Source: Clostridia bacterium
GTDB lineage: Bacteria > Bacillota > Clostridia > Christensenellales > Aristaeellaceae
NCBI GenBank assembly: GCA_017434085.1
Contig: JAFRFY010000007.1
Location: 1 to 51,052, forward strand
Direction of reading: 5' to 3'
DNA: 51,052 nt
Part shown: one piece after another, positions 24,118-31,281 of the stretch
Numbering within the stretch: the stretch's first letter is position 1
Layout of the letters: every line of letters starts with the position of its first letter
The notes under the pieces: generated by a model
What the model was told of the DNA's origin: nothing
Databases searched by the model: none
Seen by the model: the letters and a program-made list of their open reading frames with translations, nothing else
Position numbers and translations under genes: made by a program

Positions 24118-25302
24118 TCAGAACGCGGTATCCAGCAGGGTGATGCCGTCGATCTGGAGGTCGAAGTACGGGGCGGAGCGGAACTCGGACTCGTGGAAGT
24201 AGCCGTCCGCGACGACCTCGGTGTCGCCGGTGTAGGCCTCGTCGGTATCGACGTCAGCCATGTAGCTCTCCAGAGCCGCGCCGTCCTTGGTGAAGGTGGC
24301 GGTGTCGAACACGTGCAGCTCGCCGGCCTTCATGGCGGCCTCGGCGGCCTCGATGGCCTCGGCGGTGCCGGGGGCGGCGGCCTGCTCGTTCAGGGTCAGC
24401 AGCTCGACGGAGCCGGTCTCCAGGGTGCCGGTCCAGTCGGCGGGAATGGCCTCGCCGTTCTGAACGGCGTTGATGATGAACTCAAAGTAGGGCTCCCAGT
24501 TGATGCGGGACGCCACGATGTAGGTGTTGGGGCAGGCGTCGGCGGCGGAGCCGTTGTAGAACACGAAGGGGATGTTGGCGGCCTCGCAGGCGGTGGGCGC
24601 GCCCATGGAGTCGGCGTGCTCGGAGATCACGACGCAGTTGTCGGCGATCAGCTTGGCGGCGCCTTCCTTCTCCAGCGCCTCGTCATACCAGGAGCCGGTG
24701 AAGGTGACTTCCATCGTGGCGGAGGGGCACACGGAGCGGGCGCCCAGGAAGAAGGAGGTGTAGCCGGAGATGACCTCGGCGTAGGTGAACGCGCCGATGT
24801 AGCCCAGCTTGGCCTGATCCTCGGTGATGGCGCCGGACTCGATCAGCTCGTTGAGCTTCAGGCCCGCGGCGATGCCGCCCAGGTAGCGGCCCTCGTAGAT
24901 GGAGGCGAAGGCGTTGTGGTAGTTGCTCAGGCCCTCGGTGTGGGCGCGGGTGCCGGTGGCGTGGCAGAACTCGACCTCGGGGCACTCCTTGGCGGCCTGG
25001 ATCATATAGTCCTCATGGCCGAAGGAATCCGCGAACACGATGTTGCAGCCGGCGTCCACCAGGTCCAGCGCGGCCTCGTAGCACTCCTGGCCCTCGGGGA
25101 TGTTGGTCTTTAGGATGGACTCGACGCCCAGCTTCTTGCAGGCTTCGGTGGCCGCGTTGATGAAGTTGAGGTCGTAGGTGGAGTTCTCGTTGTGCAGGAA
25201 GATGAAGCCGACCTTCAGGGTCTTGCCCTCGGCCATCGCGGTGGCGGAGAACAGGCAGACGATCATGGCGATCACCATCAGAATGCTGACCATTTTCTTC
25301 AT
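24118..25302 (-). CDS. BMP-family substrate-binding protein, nucleoside uptake
   Basis: A 394-residue exported binding protein of the Bmp/Med family (PnrA-like), the usual nucleoside receptor of NupOPQ importers. It has a signal peptide (MVSILMVIAMIVCLFSATAMA), then the family pattern KVGFIFLHNENSTYDLNFINAA, NIVFADSFGHEDYMIQAA, NAFASIYEGRYLGGIAAG and KLGYIGAFTYAEVISGYTSFFLGA. No lipobox Cys is obvious at the cleavage site, unlike most Gram-positive members. AGGAGG lies upstream of the ATG at 25302. First gene of the operon. Confidence 0.93.
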   Translation of the reverse strand: MKKMVSILMVIAMIVCLFSATAMAEGKTLKVGFIFLHNENSTYDLNFINAATEACKKLGVESILKTNIPEGQECYEAALDLVDAGCNIVFADSFGHEDYMIQAAKECPEVEFCHATGTRAHTEGLSNYHNAFASIYEGRYLGGIAAGLKLNELIESGAITEDQAKLGYIGAFTYAEVISGYTSFFLGARSVCPSATMEVTFTGSWYDEALEKEGAAKLIADNCVVISEHADSMGAPTACEAANIPFVFYNGSAADACPNTYIVASRINWEPYFEFIINAVQNGEAIPADWTGTLETGSVELLTLNEQAAAPGTAEAIEAAEAAMKAGELHVFDTATFTKDGAALESYMADVDTDEAYTGDTEVVADGYFHESEFRSAPYFDLQIDGITLLDTAF

Positions 25303-25373
25303 AACCCAAATACCTCCTGTATCTGCCCGGCAGTATGGATATTCCGGGAATAATCCTATCATACCTTTCCCTT

Positions 25374-25401
25374 ATAATATCGGAAAGCACTTTCGTGTAA
25401 A
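25374..25401 (-). promoter_or_regulatory. Probable promoter of the nucleoside importer operon
   Basis: Minus strand: TTTACA (25401-25396), 16 nt, TATTAT (25379-25374), leaving a leader of about 65 nt. No purine riboswitch fold was recognised in it. Confidence 0.5.
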
Positions 25402-25479
25402 GATTGGCGTTTCCCGCCGCAAATAAACGAAAAATCAACCGTCGCGCCGATGATCGGCCCTGTGATGAATTGACAGGGG

Positions 25480-25488
25480 TGGTATAAT
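25480..25488 (+). promoter_or_regulatory. Extended -10 promoter of the GDPD gene
   Basis: TGG-TATAAT with no good -35 at the right distance. An ATG at 25492 would fall at the transcription start, so the gene start is placed further downstream. Confidence 0.55.
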
Positions 25489-25527
25489 AACATGAGGGAA
25501 ATATACAAACCAAAGCGGGTGTTCGAT

Positions 25528-26364
25528 ATGCGAATGACGGGCTGGCTGATCGTGCTGATCGCGGCGGCGGCGCTGATCTATCTGACCGCGCCGAACCCGA
25601 GGCGCGGGCGCATGGCGCGCTGGCGCCACGAGGCGTTTGCCCACCGGGGGCTGCACGACGCGGACCGGGGGATCGTGGAGAACACGCTCCCGGCCTTCGC
25701 GGCGGCCTGCGATAAGGGCTTCGGCATGGAGCTGGACATACAGTTCTCGAAGGACTTCGAGGTGGTGGTGTTCCACGACGACACCTTGAAGCGCCTGACC
25801 GGCGATCCGCGCCGGGTGGACGCCTGCACGCTTGAGGAGCTGCGGGCCTTTTGCCTCCACGGGATAGCGGACGCCCGCATCCCCACGCTCAGGGAGGTGC
25901 TTCGGCTGGTGGACGGCCGGACGCCGCTGCTGATCGAATTGAAGAGCGGCAAGAACAACGCCCGGCTGTGCCGCGCGCTGATGGCGCTGCTCAGGGACTA
26001 TCATGGCGAGTACATCGTGGAATCCTTCAACCCGCTGATCGTGGGCTGGTTCAGACGCCATGCGCCCGGGGTGGTGCGGGGCCAGCTGGTGTGCCCCATG
26101 CGGGAGTACATCGCCCAGGCCAGCCGCGTGAGCGCGTTCTTCATGTCGGGGCTGCTGCTCAACTGCGTGGGACGCCCCGATTTCGTGGCCTATAACGCCA
26201 ATGCCGCCCGCTTCTTCTCCCCCCACTTCCAGCGCTTCGTGTTCCATACCCCCATGGCCGCGTGGACCGTGCGCACCGAACATCTGCAGGCGCTGATCGA
26301 GAAGCGGGGGGAGATCAGCATATTTGAGAAAATTTGGAATTGGGAATGGGGAATTAGGAATTAA
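25528..26364 (+). CDS. Membrane-anchored glycerophosphodiester phosphodiesterase
   Basis: A 278-residue protein with one N-terminal membrane helix (about 6-20, WLIVLIAAAALIYL) and a GDPD TIM barrel. Catalytic residues are visible: His39-Arg40 (FAHRGLH), Glu51-Asn52 (IVENTLPAF), Glu68 and Asp70 (MELDIQF) and His83 (VVFHDDTLKRLTG). It releases glycerol 3-phosphate from glycerophosphodiesters. The start at 25528 is inferred from the promoter position; ribosome binding is weak. The last residues, IWNWEWGIRN, and the stop are read from an intergenic heptamer repeat, an acquired Trp-rich tail. Confidence 0.85.
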   Translation: MRMTGWLIVLIAAAALIYLTAPNPRRGRMARWRHEAFAHRGLHDADRGIVENTLPAFAAACDKGFGMELDIQFSKDFEVVVFHDDTLKRLTGDPRRVDACTLEELRAFCLHGIADARIPTLREVLRLVDGRTPLLIELKSGKNNARLCRALMALLRDYHGEYIVESFNPLIVGWFRRHAPGVVRGQLVCPMREYIAQASRVSAFFMSGLLLNCVGRPDFVAYNANAARFFSPHFQRFVFHTPMAAWTVRTEHLQALIEKRGEISIFEKIWNWEWGIRN

Positions 26365-26442
26365 ACGGTTGCTGCCGCGTTTATGTGCAATCATTACACA
26401 TAAACGCGGCAGCAGCATTCTATAACTCCCAATTCCTAATTC
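26333..26442. repeat. Inverted heptamer arrays around an 18-bp hairpin, between convergent genes
   Basis: Left array AATTGGGAATGGGGAATTAG (about 26339 onward) and the reversed right array (26425-26442) flank a perfect stem TGCTGCCGCGTTTATGTG / CACATAAACGCGGCAGCA with a 9-nt loop. The arrays encode the C termini or stops of both flanking genes. It probably works as a bidirectional terminator, although it lacks T-tracts. Confidence 0.7.
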
Positions 26443-27392
26443 GTCTCCGCCCTCTCCTTCCTCCTGTACAGCTTCCGCTCCAGCGACCAGATGCGCTCGG
26501 TGAAGCCTCCGGGCGGGGCGTTTTTGAGCTCGCGCTCCATTTCGAACATGCGGGCGTCCAGCAGGTCCAGCACGTGCAGCACCTCGGCCTCGGGGAACAT
26601 GGGGGGCTTGGGGCTGCCGTACTCGGGCAGGTCGTGGTGGGAGAGTATCATGTGCTCCAGCATCATCAAAAGCTCCGGCCGCACCTTGAGCTTCCGGCCG
26701 CAGCGGTCCAGCTCCGCCACGCCCTGCACCAGGTGGCCGATCAGCATGCCCTGGACGGTGTAGTCGGACACCACGCCGATCTGGTCGGCCTCCATCTCGG
26801 TGATCTTGCACAGGTCGTGGAGGATCACCCCGGCGGCCAGGAGGTCGGCGTCCAGATTGGGATAGATCTCGCAGATGGCCGCCGCGCCGCGCAGCATGGT
26901 GCTGGTGTGGTGCAAAAGCCCGGAGCGCTCCGCGTGGTGCAGCTTGGACGCCGCCGGGTAGTAGCTCAGCTTGTCGCCGCACTCCTCCAGCCGCATCAGC
27001 ACCAGGTCCTTGAGCTCGTGGTCGGCGAAGGCGTCCACCCGGTTGAGGATCTCGTCCAGCATTTCATTGGCGGGCCGGGGCGCGCAGGGGGCCAGCACCG
27101 ACATGTCCACCTCGTCGCTCTCCACCGAGGGCCGCAGCTTGTCCACCCGCAGCTGGGGCCGGCCGTTGTACTCCAGCATCATGCCCCGCAGGCGGATCAC
27201 CTGCGCGACGGCGGGCGGCGCGGTGAGGCCGTCCCACATCTTGGCGTTGACCTCGCCGGAGATGTCGCACAGCGTCATGTCCAGGTACTTGCCGCCGTTG
27301 GAGCTGGTGCGCTGCTGTGCCTGCCGCACCAGTAGAAAGCCGTCGAAGGCCTGCCCCTTGATCATACTGCCGAGCTGTGGCTGTTCGCGCAT
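26436..27392 (-). CDS. OB-fold and HD-domain 3'-5' exoribonuclease, YhaM-like
   Basis: The 318-residue protein has an N-terminal OB-fold (FLLVRQAQQRTSSNGGKYLDMTLCDISGEVNAKMWD, about 19-55) and a C-terminal HD metal-dependent domain (LLHHTSTMLRGA, then AGVILHDLCKITEM, then LSHHDLPEYGSPKPP). This is the layout of B. subtilis YhaM, which degrades RNA and single-stranded DNA with Mn2+ or Co2+. The start at 27392 is fixed by the promoter at 27439-27467, which excludes longer forms; its ribosome site (GGGGGTG) is weak. The stop lies in the heptamer repeat shared with the convergent GDPD gene. Confidence 0.9.
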   Translation of the reverse strand: MREQPQLGSMIKGQAFDGFLLVRQAQQRTSSNGGKYLDMTLCDISGEVNAKMWDGLTAPPAVAQVIRLRGMMLEYNGRPQLRVDKLRPSVESDEVDMSVLAPCAPRPANEMLDEILNRVDAFADHELKDLVLMRLEECGDKLSYYPAASKLHHAERSGLLHHTSTMLRGAAAICEIYPNLDADLLAAGVILHDLCKITEMEADQIGVVSDYTVQGMLIGHLVQGVAELDRCGRKLKVRPELLMMLEHMILSHHDLPEYGSPKPPMFPEAEVLHVLDLLDARMFEMERELKNAPPGGFTERIWSLERKLYRRKERAETN

Positions 27393-27438
27393 GAAACCGC
27401 ACCCCCGTTGAGTGATGGTAATATCCGTTATCAATTCT

Positions 27439-27467
27439 ATAATAGTCTTTCCCCTCCGCGCTGTCAA
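27439..27467 (-). promoter_or_regulatory. Sigma-A promoter of the YhaM-like gene
   Basis: Minus strand: TTGACA (27467-27462), 17 nt, TATTAT (27444-27439). Its -35 lies 4 nt from the -35 of the divergent promoter. Confidence 0.75.
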
Positions 27468-27471
27468 GCCC

Positions 27472-27500
27472 TTGCGCGCACGGAATATTTGGTCTATAAT
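27472..27500 (+). promoter_or_regulatory. Sigma-A promoter of the 27538-28685 gene pair
   Basis: TTGCGC, 17 nt, TATAAT. It is back to back with the YhaM-like promoter, so both may compete for RNA polymerase. Confidence 0.7.
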
Positions 27501-27537
27501 AGGGATACTGATCTGCACTTTATCGGAGGCTTAAGAT

Positions 27538-28206
27538 ATGCCGGATACCAGGCTGACATGGTACAATCTCAGGGAGCATCTGCGCAAGTTCTGCTTGATT
27601 TACGCGGTGATCATCGCGGTGGCGCTGGTGCTGGGCAACCTTTTGTGGATCGCCACTGAGCCGCGGGTGCCGGAGAATGAGCGGATACTGATCTACATGG
27701 CGGACGAGTGGTCCAACCCGGAGCCGCTGGACGCCGTCGCCGCGGACGTGCTTAAAAAGCTGCAATCGGAGGACGACACCCTGCGGGAGGTCGCCTTTGA
27801 GAGCCTGATGTTCGCCGACCCGGCGCGGGAGTACACCGGCGTGATGGTGCTGATGACCCGGCTGGCGGTGGGCGAGGGCGACATCTTCCTGGCCAATGAA
27901 AACGCCATGGAGGCACTGGTGAATGCCGGGGCGTGTCTGCCGCTGGACGATCACTGGGCGGCGGGCTGGCTCAACGACGGCGGGCTTGAGCCCTACTACG
28001 CCACCGTCACCGACCAGGAGACCGGCGAGAGCGCCACGCTGCTGGCGGGGCTCAGGCTGGACAGCCTGACGGCGCTCAGGCAAATGGAGGCGTTTGACAA
28101 CGAGGGCGCGTTCCTGGTGATCGCCGCAAACGGCGAAAACATCGAGGCCTCCCTGCGGGCGGCGGAATATCTGGTGGAGGACCTCAAAAAGGAGGCGGCG
28201 CAATGA
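27538..28206 (+). CDS. Single-pass membrane protein of unknown function
   Basis: A 222-residue protein with a short cytosolic N terminus, one membrane helix (about 18-40, KFCLIYAVIIAVALVLGNLLWIA) and a large external part. The external region contains DAVAADVLKKLQSEDD, VMVLMTRLAVGEGDIFLANENAMEALVNAGACLPLDD and an aromatic/acidic linker. The stretch around 'GDIFLANENAMEALV' resembles ligand-side segments of extracellular solute-binding proteins, but this is a weak similarity. GGAGG precedes the ATG. Its stop overlaps the next gene's start (ATGA), so the two are probably made as partners. Confidence 0.7.
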   Translation: MPDTRLTWYNLREHLRKFCLIYAVIIAVALVLGNLLWIATEPRVPENERILIYMADEWSNPEPLDAVAADVLKKLQSEDDTLREVAFESLMFADPAREYTGVMVLMTRLAVGEGDIFLANENAMEALVNAGACLPLDDHWAAGWLNDGGLEPYYATVTDQETGESATLLAGLRLDSLTALRQMEAFDNEGAFLVIAANGENIEASLRAAEYLVEDLKKEAAQ

Positions 28207-28685
28207 TACAGCAGCGGGTGAGCCACCGCTCCCTGCAGGGCTGGCGCGGCGTGGTGCTCATCGCCGTGATCGCCCTGGGCGTGATACTGGGCTCCAATCT
28301 GTTCTACTACCTGGGCCGCTGGATCGGCAACACCGCCTCGCTGCTGTTCATACTCTTCGGCATGGGGGTGGCCTGGTTTCTGCTGAACCGGTATGTGATG
28401 AGCTTCGTGTACGTCTGCGACGGAAGCTGCCTGCGCGTGCGCCGCGCCTACGGCCGCTACGAGCGCCAGATGGCCGATATCTGGCTAAACGGCATACAGC
28501 GCTGCGGCACGCTCGAGGATGTGAAGCGCCGCTGCCCCGGGGCCCGGGTGCAGCGCGCCGTGAAGCCGGAGTGCCCCATCGAGCCCCTGGCCGTGGCCTA
28601 TAACGACGCCGGGAGGACCGCCATTATGGTGCTGCAGCCGGAGAAGGCGCTGCGGGACGTGATCATCAAAGCGGCGAAGAAATGA
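28203..28685 (+). CDS. Two-helix membrane protein of unknown function
   Basis: A 160-residue protein with two adjacent membrane helices (about 15-40 and 43-65) and a cytosolic C-terminal half rich in Arg and Cys (LRVRRAYGRYERQMADI, ...KRRCPGARVQRAV). The hydrophobic pair with a following beta-like domain recalls PH-like membrane proteins, but I cannot assign a family. Translation is coupled to the upstream membrane protein by an ATGA overlap. Followed by a palindromic repeat. Confidence 0.7.
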   Translation: MIQQRVSHRSLQGWRGVVLIAVIALGVILGSNLFYYLGRWIGNTASLLFILFGMGVAWFLLNRYVMSFVYVCDGSCLRVRRAYGRYERQMADIWLNGIQRCGTLEDVKRRCPGARVQRAVKPECPIEPLAVAYNDAGRTAIMVLQPEKALRDVIIKAAKK

Positions 28686-28700
28686 TCGAAAACGGCAGTC

Positions 28701-28763
28701 GGGCGATGAGGGCATCGCCCCTACGGAATCCACGTCGTTGTAGGGGCGAGGCCCTCATCGCCC
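28701..28763. repeat. Palindromic repeat, inverted pair
   Basis: Two inverted cores (28701-28724 and 28740-28763) form a 24-bp stem with one mismatch (GAGGCC for GATGCC at about 28749-28754). The 15-nt loop GGAATCCACGTCGTT is a clear relative of the loop in 19562-19671. No flanking 15-bp TIR remains. Confidence 0.8.
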
Positions 28764-28783
28764 GTCGGACCGAAAAGACACGA

Positions 28784-28813
28784 ACGGCCCCGGGACGCGC
28801 GTCCCGGGGCCGT
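28784..28813 (-). terminator. GC palindrome downstream of rubredoxin
   Basis: A perfect 30-nt palindrome with arm ACGGCCCCGGGACGC, 13 nt after the rubredoxin stop. On the minus strand it is followed by TCGTGTCTTTT, a poor T-tract. It can also stop transcription from the + strand. Confidence 0.65.
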
Positions 28814-28826
28814 CTGTGCCGGTAAG

Positions 28827-28985
28827 TTATGCTTCGGAGAACATGTCCTTGCCGACGCCGCACAGCGGGCACTCGAAATCGTCGGGCAGGTCCTCAAACT
28901 TGGTGCCGGGGGCGATGCCGTTCTCGGGGCTGCCGAGGTCCTCGTCGTATTCCCAGCCGCAGGCGTCACATACGAACTTTGCCAT
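28827..28985 (-). CDS. Rubredoxin
   Basis: A 52-residue one-electron carrier. The single iron is bound by Cys6/Cys9 ([12 protein letters not shown]) and Cys39/Cys42 ([10 protein letters not shown]), with the usual YD-x-x-G-S-P-E-N-GI-PGT middle. It serves anaerobes in NADH-rubredoxin oxidoreductase and peroxide/superoxide reductase chains; none of those partners is nearby. The ATG at 28985 has GGAGG 8 nt upstream and gives the standard length. Single-gene unit with a strong promoter. Confidence 0.97.
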   Translation of the reverse strand: MAKFVCDACGWEYDEDLGSPENGIAPGTKFEDLPDDFECPLCGVGKDMFSEA

Positions 28986-29018
28986 GGTGTAATCCTCCAT
29001 CATCATATTTGTAAAGAT

Positions 29019-29047
29019 ATTATACACGATTTAACAGGATTTGGCAA
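29019..29047 (-). promoter_or_regulatory. Sigma-A promoter of rubredoxin
   Basis: Minus strand: TTGCCA (29047-29042), 17 nt, TATAAT (29024-29019). The leader is about 25-30 nt. Confidence 0.8.
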
Positions 29048-29055
29048 CCGTCAAA

Positions 29056-29880
29056 TCAATCATCTTCGAGATTTTCCAGAAAAGTATGCGCGACGCCCCG
29101 ATGCTTCCAGCCCACCAGCGTGTCGAGCTGCACGGTGTGGACGCTGTTGAACAGGTTTTGGGAGACCTTGGGGTGGTCGGCGTCGAGGGCCTGCATGAGC
29201 CGCTTGACGTACTGCCGCCGGGAATCCGCGCCCTTGCGGGTCACGCGGCAGGCGCACTGCAAGAACTCCAGGCCGTAGTCGTCCCGCCAGGCGACGATGT
29301 CCCGCTCCCGTATGGCGTACATGGGGCGTATGAGCCGCAGGCCGGGGAAGTTTTTGGCCTCCAGCATCGGCGGCATGGCCTGGATCTGGCCGCCGTAGAG
29401 CATGGCCATCAGGGTGGTCTCGATCACGTCGTCGAAGTGGTGGCCCAGCGCCAGCTTGTTGCAGCCCAGGGCCCGCGCGTGGCGGTACAGGCAGCCACGG
29501 CGCATGCGGGCGCACATGAAGCAGGGCCGCGCGTCCTGCGCCGCGGCGGCCTCGAACACGTCGGACTCGATCAGCGTATACGCGATGCCCAGCCGCCGGG
29601 CGTTGTCCTCGATCTGCCGCCGGTGTTCGGGGGCGTAGCCGGGGTCCATGACGAGGTTGACCGCCTCGAAAGGGATCTCAAAGTGCCTCTGCAGCATGCG
29701 CATCAGCACCGAAAGCAGCATGGAATCCTTGCCGCCAGACACGCACACCGCCACGCGGTCCCCGGGCTCGATCAGCCGGTATTCCCGGACGGCGCGGCAG
29801 AAGGGCCGCCACAGCGCTTTGCGCCGGCGGGTGAGTATGTCCCGCTCCATGCCCTCGATGAAGTTGAGCGCGCGCGCCAT
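29056..29880 (-). CDS. TtcA/TtuA-family tRNA thiolation enzyme
   Basis: The 274-residue PP-loop ATPase resembles TtcA, which makes 2-thiocytidine at tRNA position 32. The ATP motif SGGKDS is at 48-53. Conserved Cys120/Cys123 (CFMC) plus Cys209/Cys211 (LQCACR) could hold the [4Fe-4S] cluster of the family. LGHHFDDVIETTLMAMLYGGQI is the family's central motif. It is preceded by a 74-residue Cys-rich HMA-like protein 1 nt upstream, so both are likely co-translated. TtcA and TtuA cannot be separated safely, so no symbol is given. Confidence 0.88.
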   Translation of the reverse strand: MARALNFIEGMERDILTRRRKALWRPFCRAVREYRLIEPGDRVAVCVSGGKDSMLLSVLMRMLQRHFEIPFEAVNLVMDPGYAPEHRRQIEDNARRLGIAYTLIESDVFEAAAAQDARPCFMCARMRRGCLYRHARALGCNKLALGHHFDDVIETTLMAMLYGGQIQAMPPMLEAKNFPGLRLIRPMYAIRERDIVAWRDDYGLEFLQCACRVTRKGADSRRQYVKRLMQALDADHPKVSQNLFNSVHTVQLDTLVGWKHRGVAHTFLENLEDD

Positions 29881-29881
29881 G

Positions 29882-30106
29882 TCAGCTCAGAAACACGCCG
29901 GCGGCGTCCATGGCGTCCTCCAGCGCGTCGAGGTCGGCGCCGTCGTGGGTGACCGTCAGCGCGCCCTCGCGCCGGTCGACCGCCGCGTCCAGCACGCCGG
30001 GCAGCGCCCTCAACAGGCCGGCGATGTCCTCCTGGCACTTCTTGCAGTGGTTCTTGCCCACGCAGGATTCACAGGGAAGGTAGCTGTAACGGTAGGTTGT
30101 GGTCAT
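29882..30106 (-). CDS. Small Cys-rich protein with HMA-like fold
   Basis: A 74-residue protein. The N terminus has four Cys in two pairs (CESC, CKKC at about 12-24), followed by a ferredoxin-like alpha/beta pattern (IAGLLRALPGVLDAAVDRREGALTV, then LDALEDAMDAAGVFL) matching heavy-metal-associated domains, where the second CxxC falls near the usual metal-binding position. It is directly upstream of the thiolation enzyme. A role in delivering metal, an Fe-S unit or sulfur to that enzyme is inference only. The ATG at 30106 is preceded by AAGGGGG. Confidence 0.7.
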   Translation of the reverse strand: MTTTYRYSYLPCESCVGKNHCKKCQEDIAGLLRALPGVLDAAVDRREGALTVTHDGADLDALEDAMDAAGVFLS

Positions 30107-30126
30107 TGCGCGGCCCCCTTTGGAAA

Positions 30127-30289
30127 AGAGAGTGGAGTGTGGAGAGTGGAGAGTGGAGTTATGGTTAGCCGCGCACATAGCATTGTGGGAATAACAATCA
30201 ATGTTCCCGCGAATAAAGGTGCTTTGTGAAAGGAAATCACGTCGCTTCGTTCCCGGGCATTCTATATCTCCACTCTTCACTCTGCTCCC
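30127..30289. repeat. Inverted heptamer arrays, GGAGAGT type
   Basis: GAGTGGAGTGTGGAGAGTGG and following units (30127-30160) and a shorter reversed array (30267-30289, CTCCACTCTTCACTCT) flank about 105 bp that includes a GGGAA..TTCCC hairpin. This fills most of the 270-base gene-free interval between the HMA-like and dipeptidase genes. No gene was seen in it. Confidence 0.6.
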
Positions 30290-30378
30290 ATCATATCACT
30301 TCCTCATCGTACAATCAAGCAGGAAAAACGCACCGCCATGTAGAATAATGACGCAATCAACGAAAAGGGGAGATATCA

Positions 30379-31281
30379 ATGTTCATCGCCGACGCGCACT
30401 GTGACACACTCTATGAAATCGCTATCTGCCACACCCGGCCGGAGGACTGCGTGGTCACCCCGGAGCGGCTTAAACGGGGCGGCGTGGGGATTCAGACCTT
30501 CGCGCTGTTCTGCGGCAAGCACGGCACCCGGGGCACGGCGTATCAGGACGGCATCGACATGTTAGGCGCCGTGCCCAGGCTGGGCGTGCCGGTGCTGACG
30601 GGCGACCTGCCGGACGCGCCGCCGGAGGTCCCCACGGGCATACTGTCCTGCGAGGGCGGGGAGATGCTGGAGGGCTCCATCGCGCGGTTTGACGAGTTCA
30701 TGGCGGCGGCGCGGCTTCGGATGATCGCGCTGACCTGGAATTTTGAAAACGAGATCGGCTATCCCGCCGCGGGCGGGGAGAAGAAGGGTCTCAAGCCCTT
30801 CGGCTTCGAGCTGGTGCGGGCCATGGACGCCGCAGGGGTGCGCGCGGACGTGTCGCACCTGAACGAGGCGGGCTTCTGGGACCTGATGGAGCGCGCCGCG
30901 CTGGCCCCCATCGCCACCCACTCCGACTGCCGCTGGCTGTGCGACGTGCCCCGGAACCTGACCCGGGAGCAGGTGAAGGCCCTCATCGACCGCAGGGGCT
31001 TCATCGGCATCAACTTCTATTCGGACTTCCTCAAAGCCGACGGCCGGGCCACATTGGACGATGTGGTGCGGCACATCGACGCCATCTGCGAGATGGGCGG
31101 CGAGCATGTGCTGGGCTTCGGCTCCGATTTCGACGGCATCGAGTCCTGGCCCGACGGCCTGGGCGATCCCTCCGGCTTCCCCGTGCTGCTGGACGCGCTG
31201 CGGCGGCGCGGCTATTCCGAGGCGACGCTTGCCGGTATCGCGGGGCTCAATTTGTGGCGGGTGCTGAAGGAGACGGCATGA
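30379..31281 (+). CDS. Membrane dipeptidase family (peptidase M19)
   Basis: A 300-residue TIM-barrel metalloenzyme of the renal dipeptidase family, which cleaves dipeptides, often with a D-residue or dehydro side chain. Zinc ligands visible are His7 and Asp9 (ADAHCDTLYE), Glu in LSCEGGE, His in VSHLNEAGFWD and THSDCRWLC, and the closing GSDFDGIESWPDGLGDPS. No signal peptide, so it is cytosolic despite the family name. GGGGAGATATCA precedes the ATG. Its stop overlaps the next gene's start (ATGA), an unexpected link to a TetM-like GTPase. Confidence 0.93.
   Translation: MFIADAHCDTLYEIAICHTRPEDCVVTPERLKRGGVGIQTFALFCGKHGTRGTAYQDGIDMLGAVPRLGVPVLTGDLPDAPPEVPTGILSCEGGEMLEGSIARFDEFMAAARLRMIALTWNFENEIGYPAAGGEKKGLKPFGFELVRAMDAAGVRADVSHLNEAGFWDLMERAALAPIATHSDCRWLCDVPRNLTREQVKALIDRRGFIGINFYSDFLKADGRATLDDVVRHIDAICEMGGEHVLGFGSDFDGIESWPDGLGDPSGFPVLLDALRRRGYSEATLAGIAGLNLWRVLKETA

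Noticed and set aside
25303-25480. Purine riboswitch upstream of the nucleoside importer
   Set aside because: I could not find the three-helix core or the conserved loop sequences in the short leader.
25492-25527. Earlier ATG for the GDPD gene
   Set aside because: It sits 3 nt after TATAAT, at the expected transcription start, and has no ribosome site.
30107-30378. Small RNA gene in the gene-free interval before the dipeptidase gene
   Set aside because: The interval is explained by heptamer arrays; no promoter-terminator pair was found.
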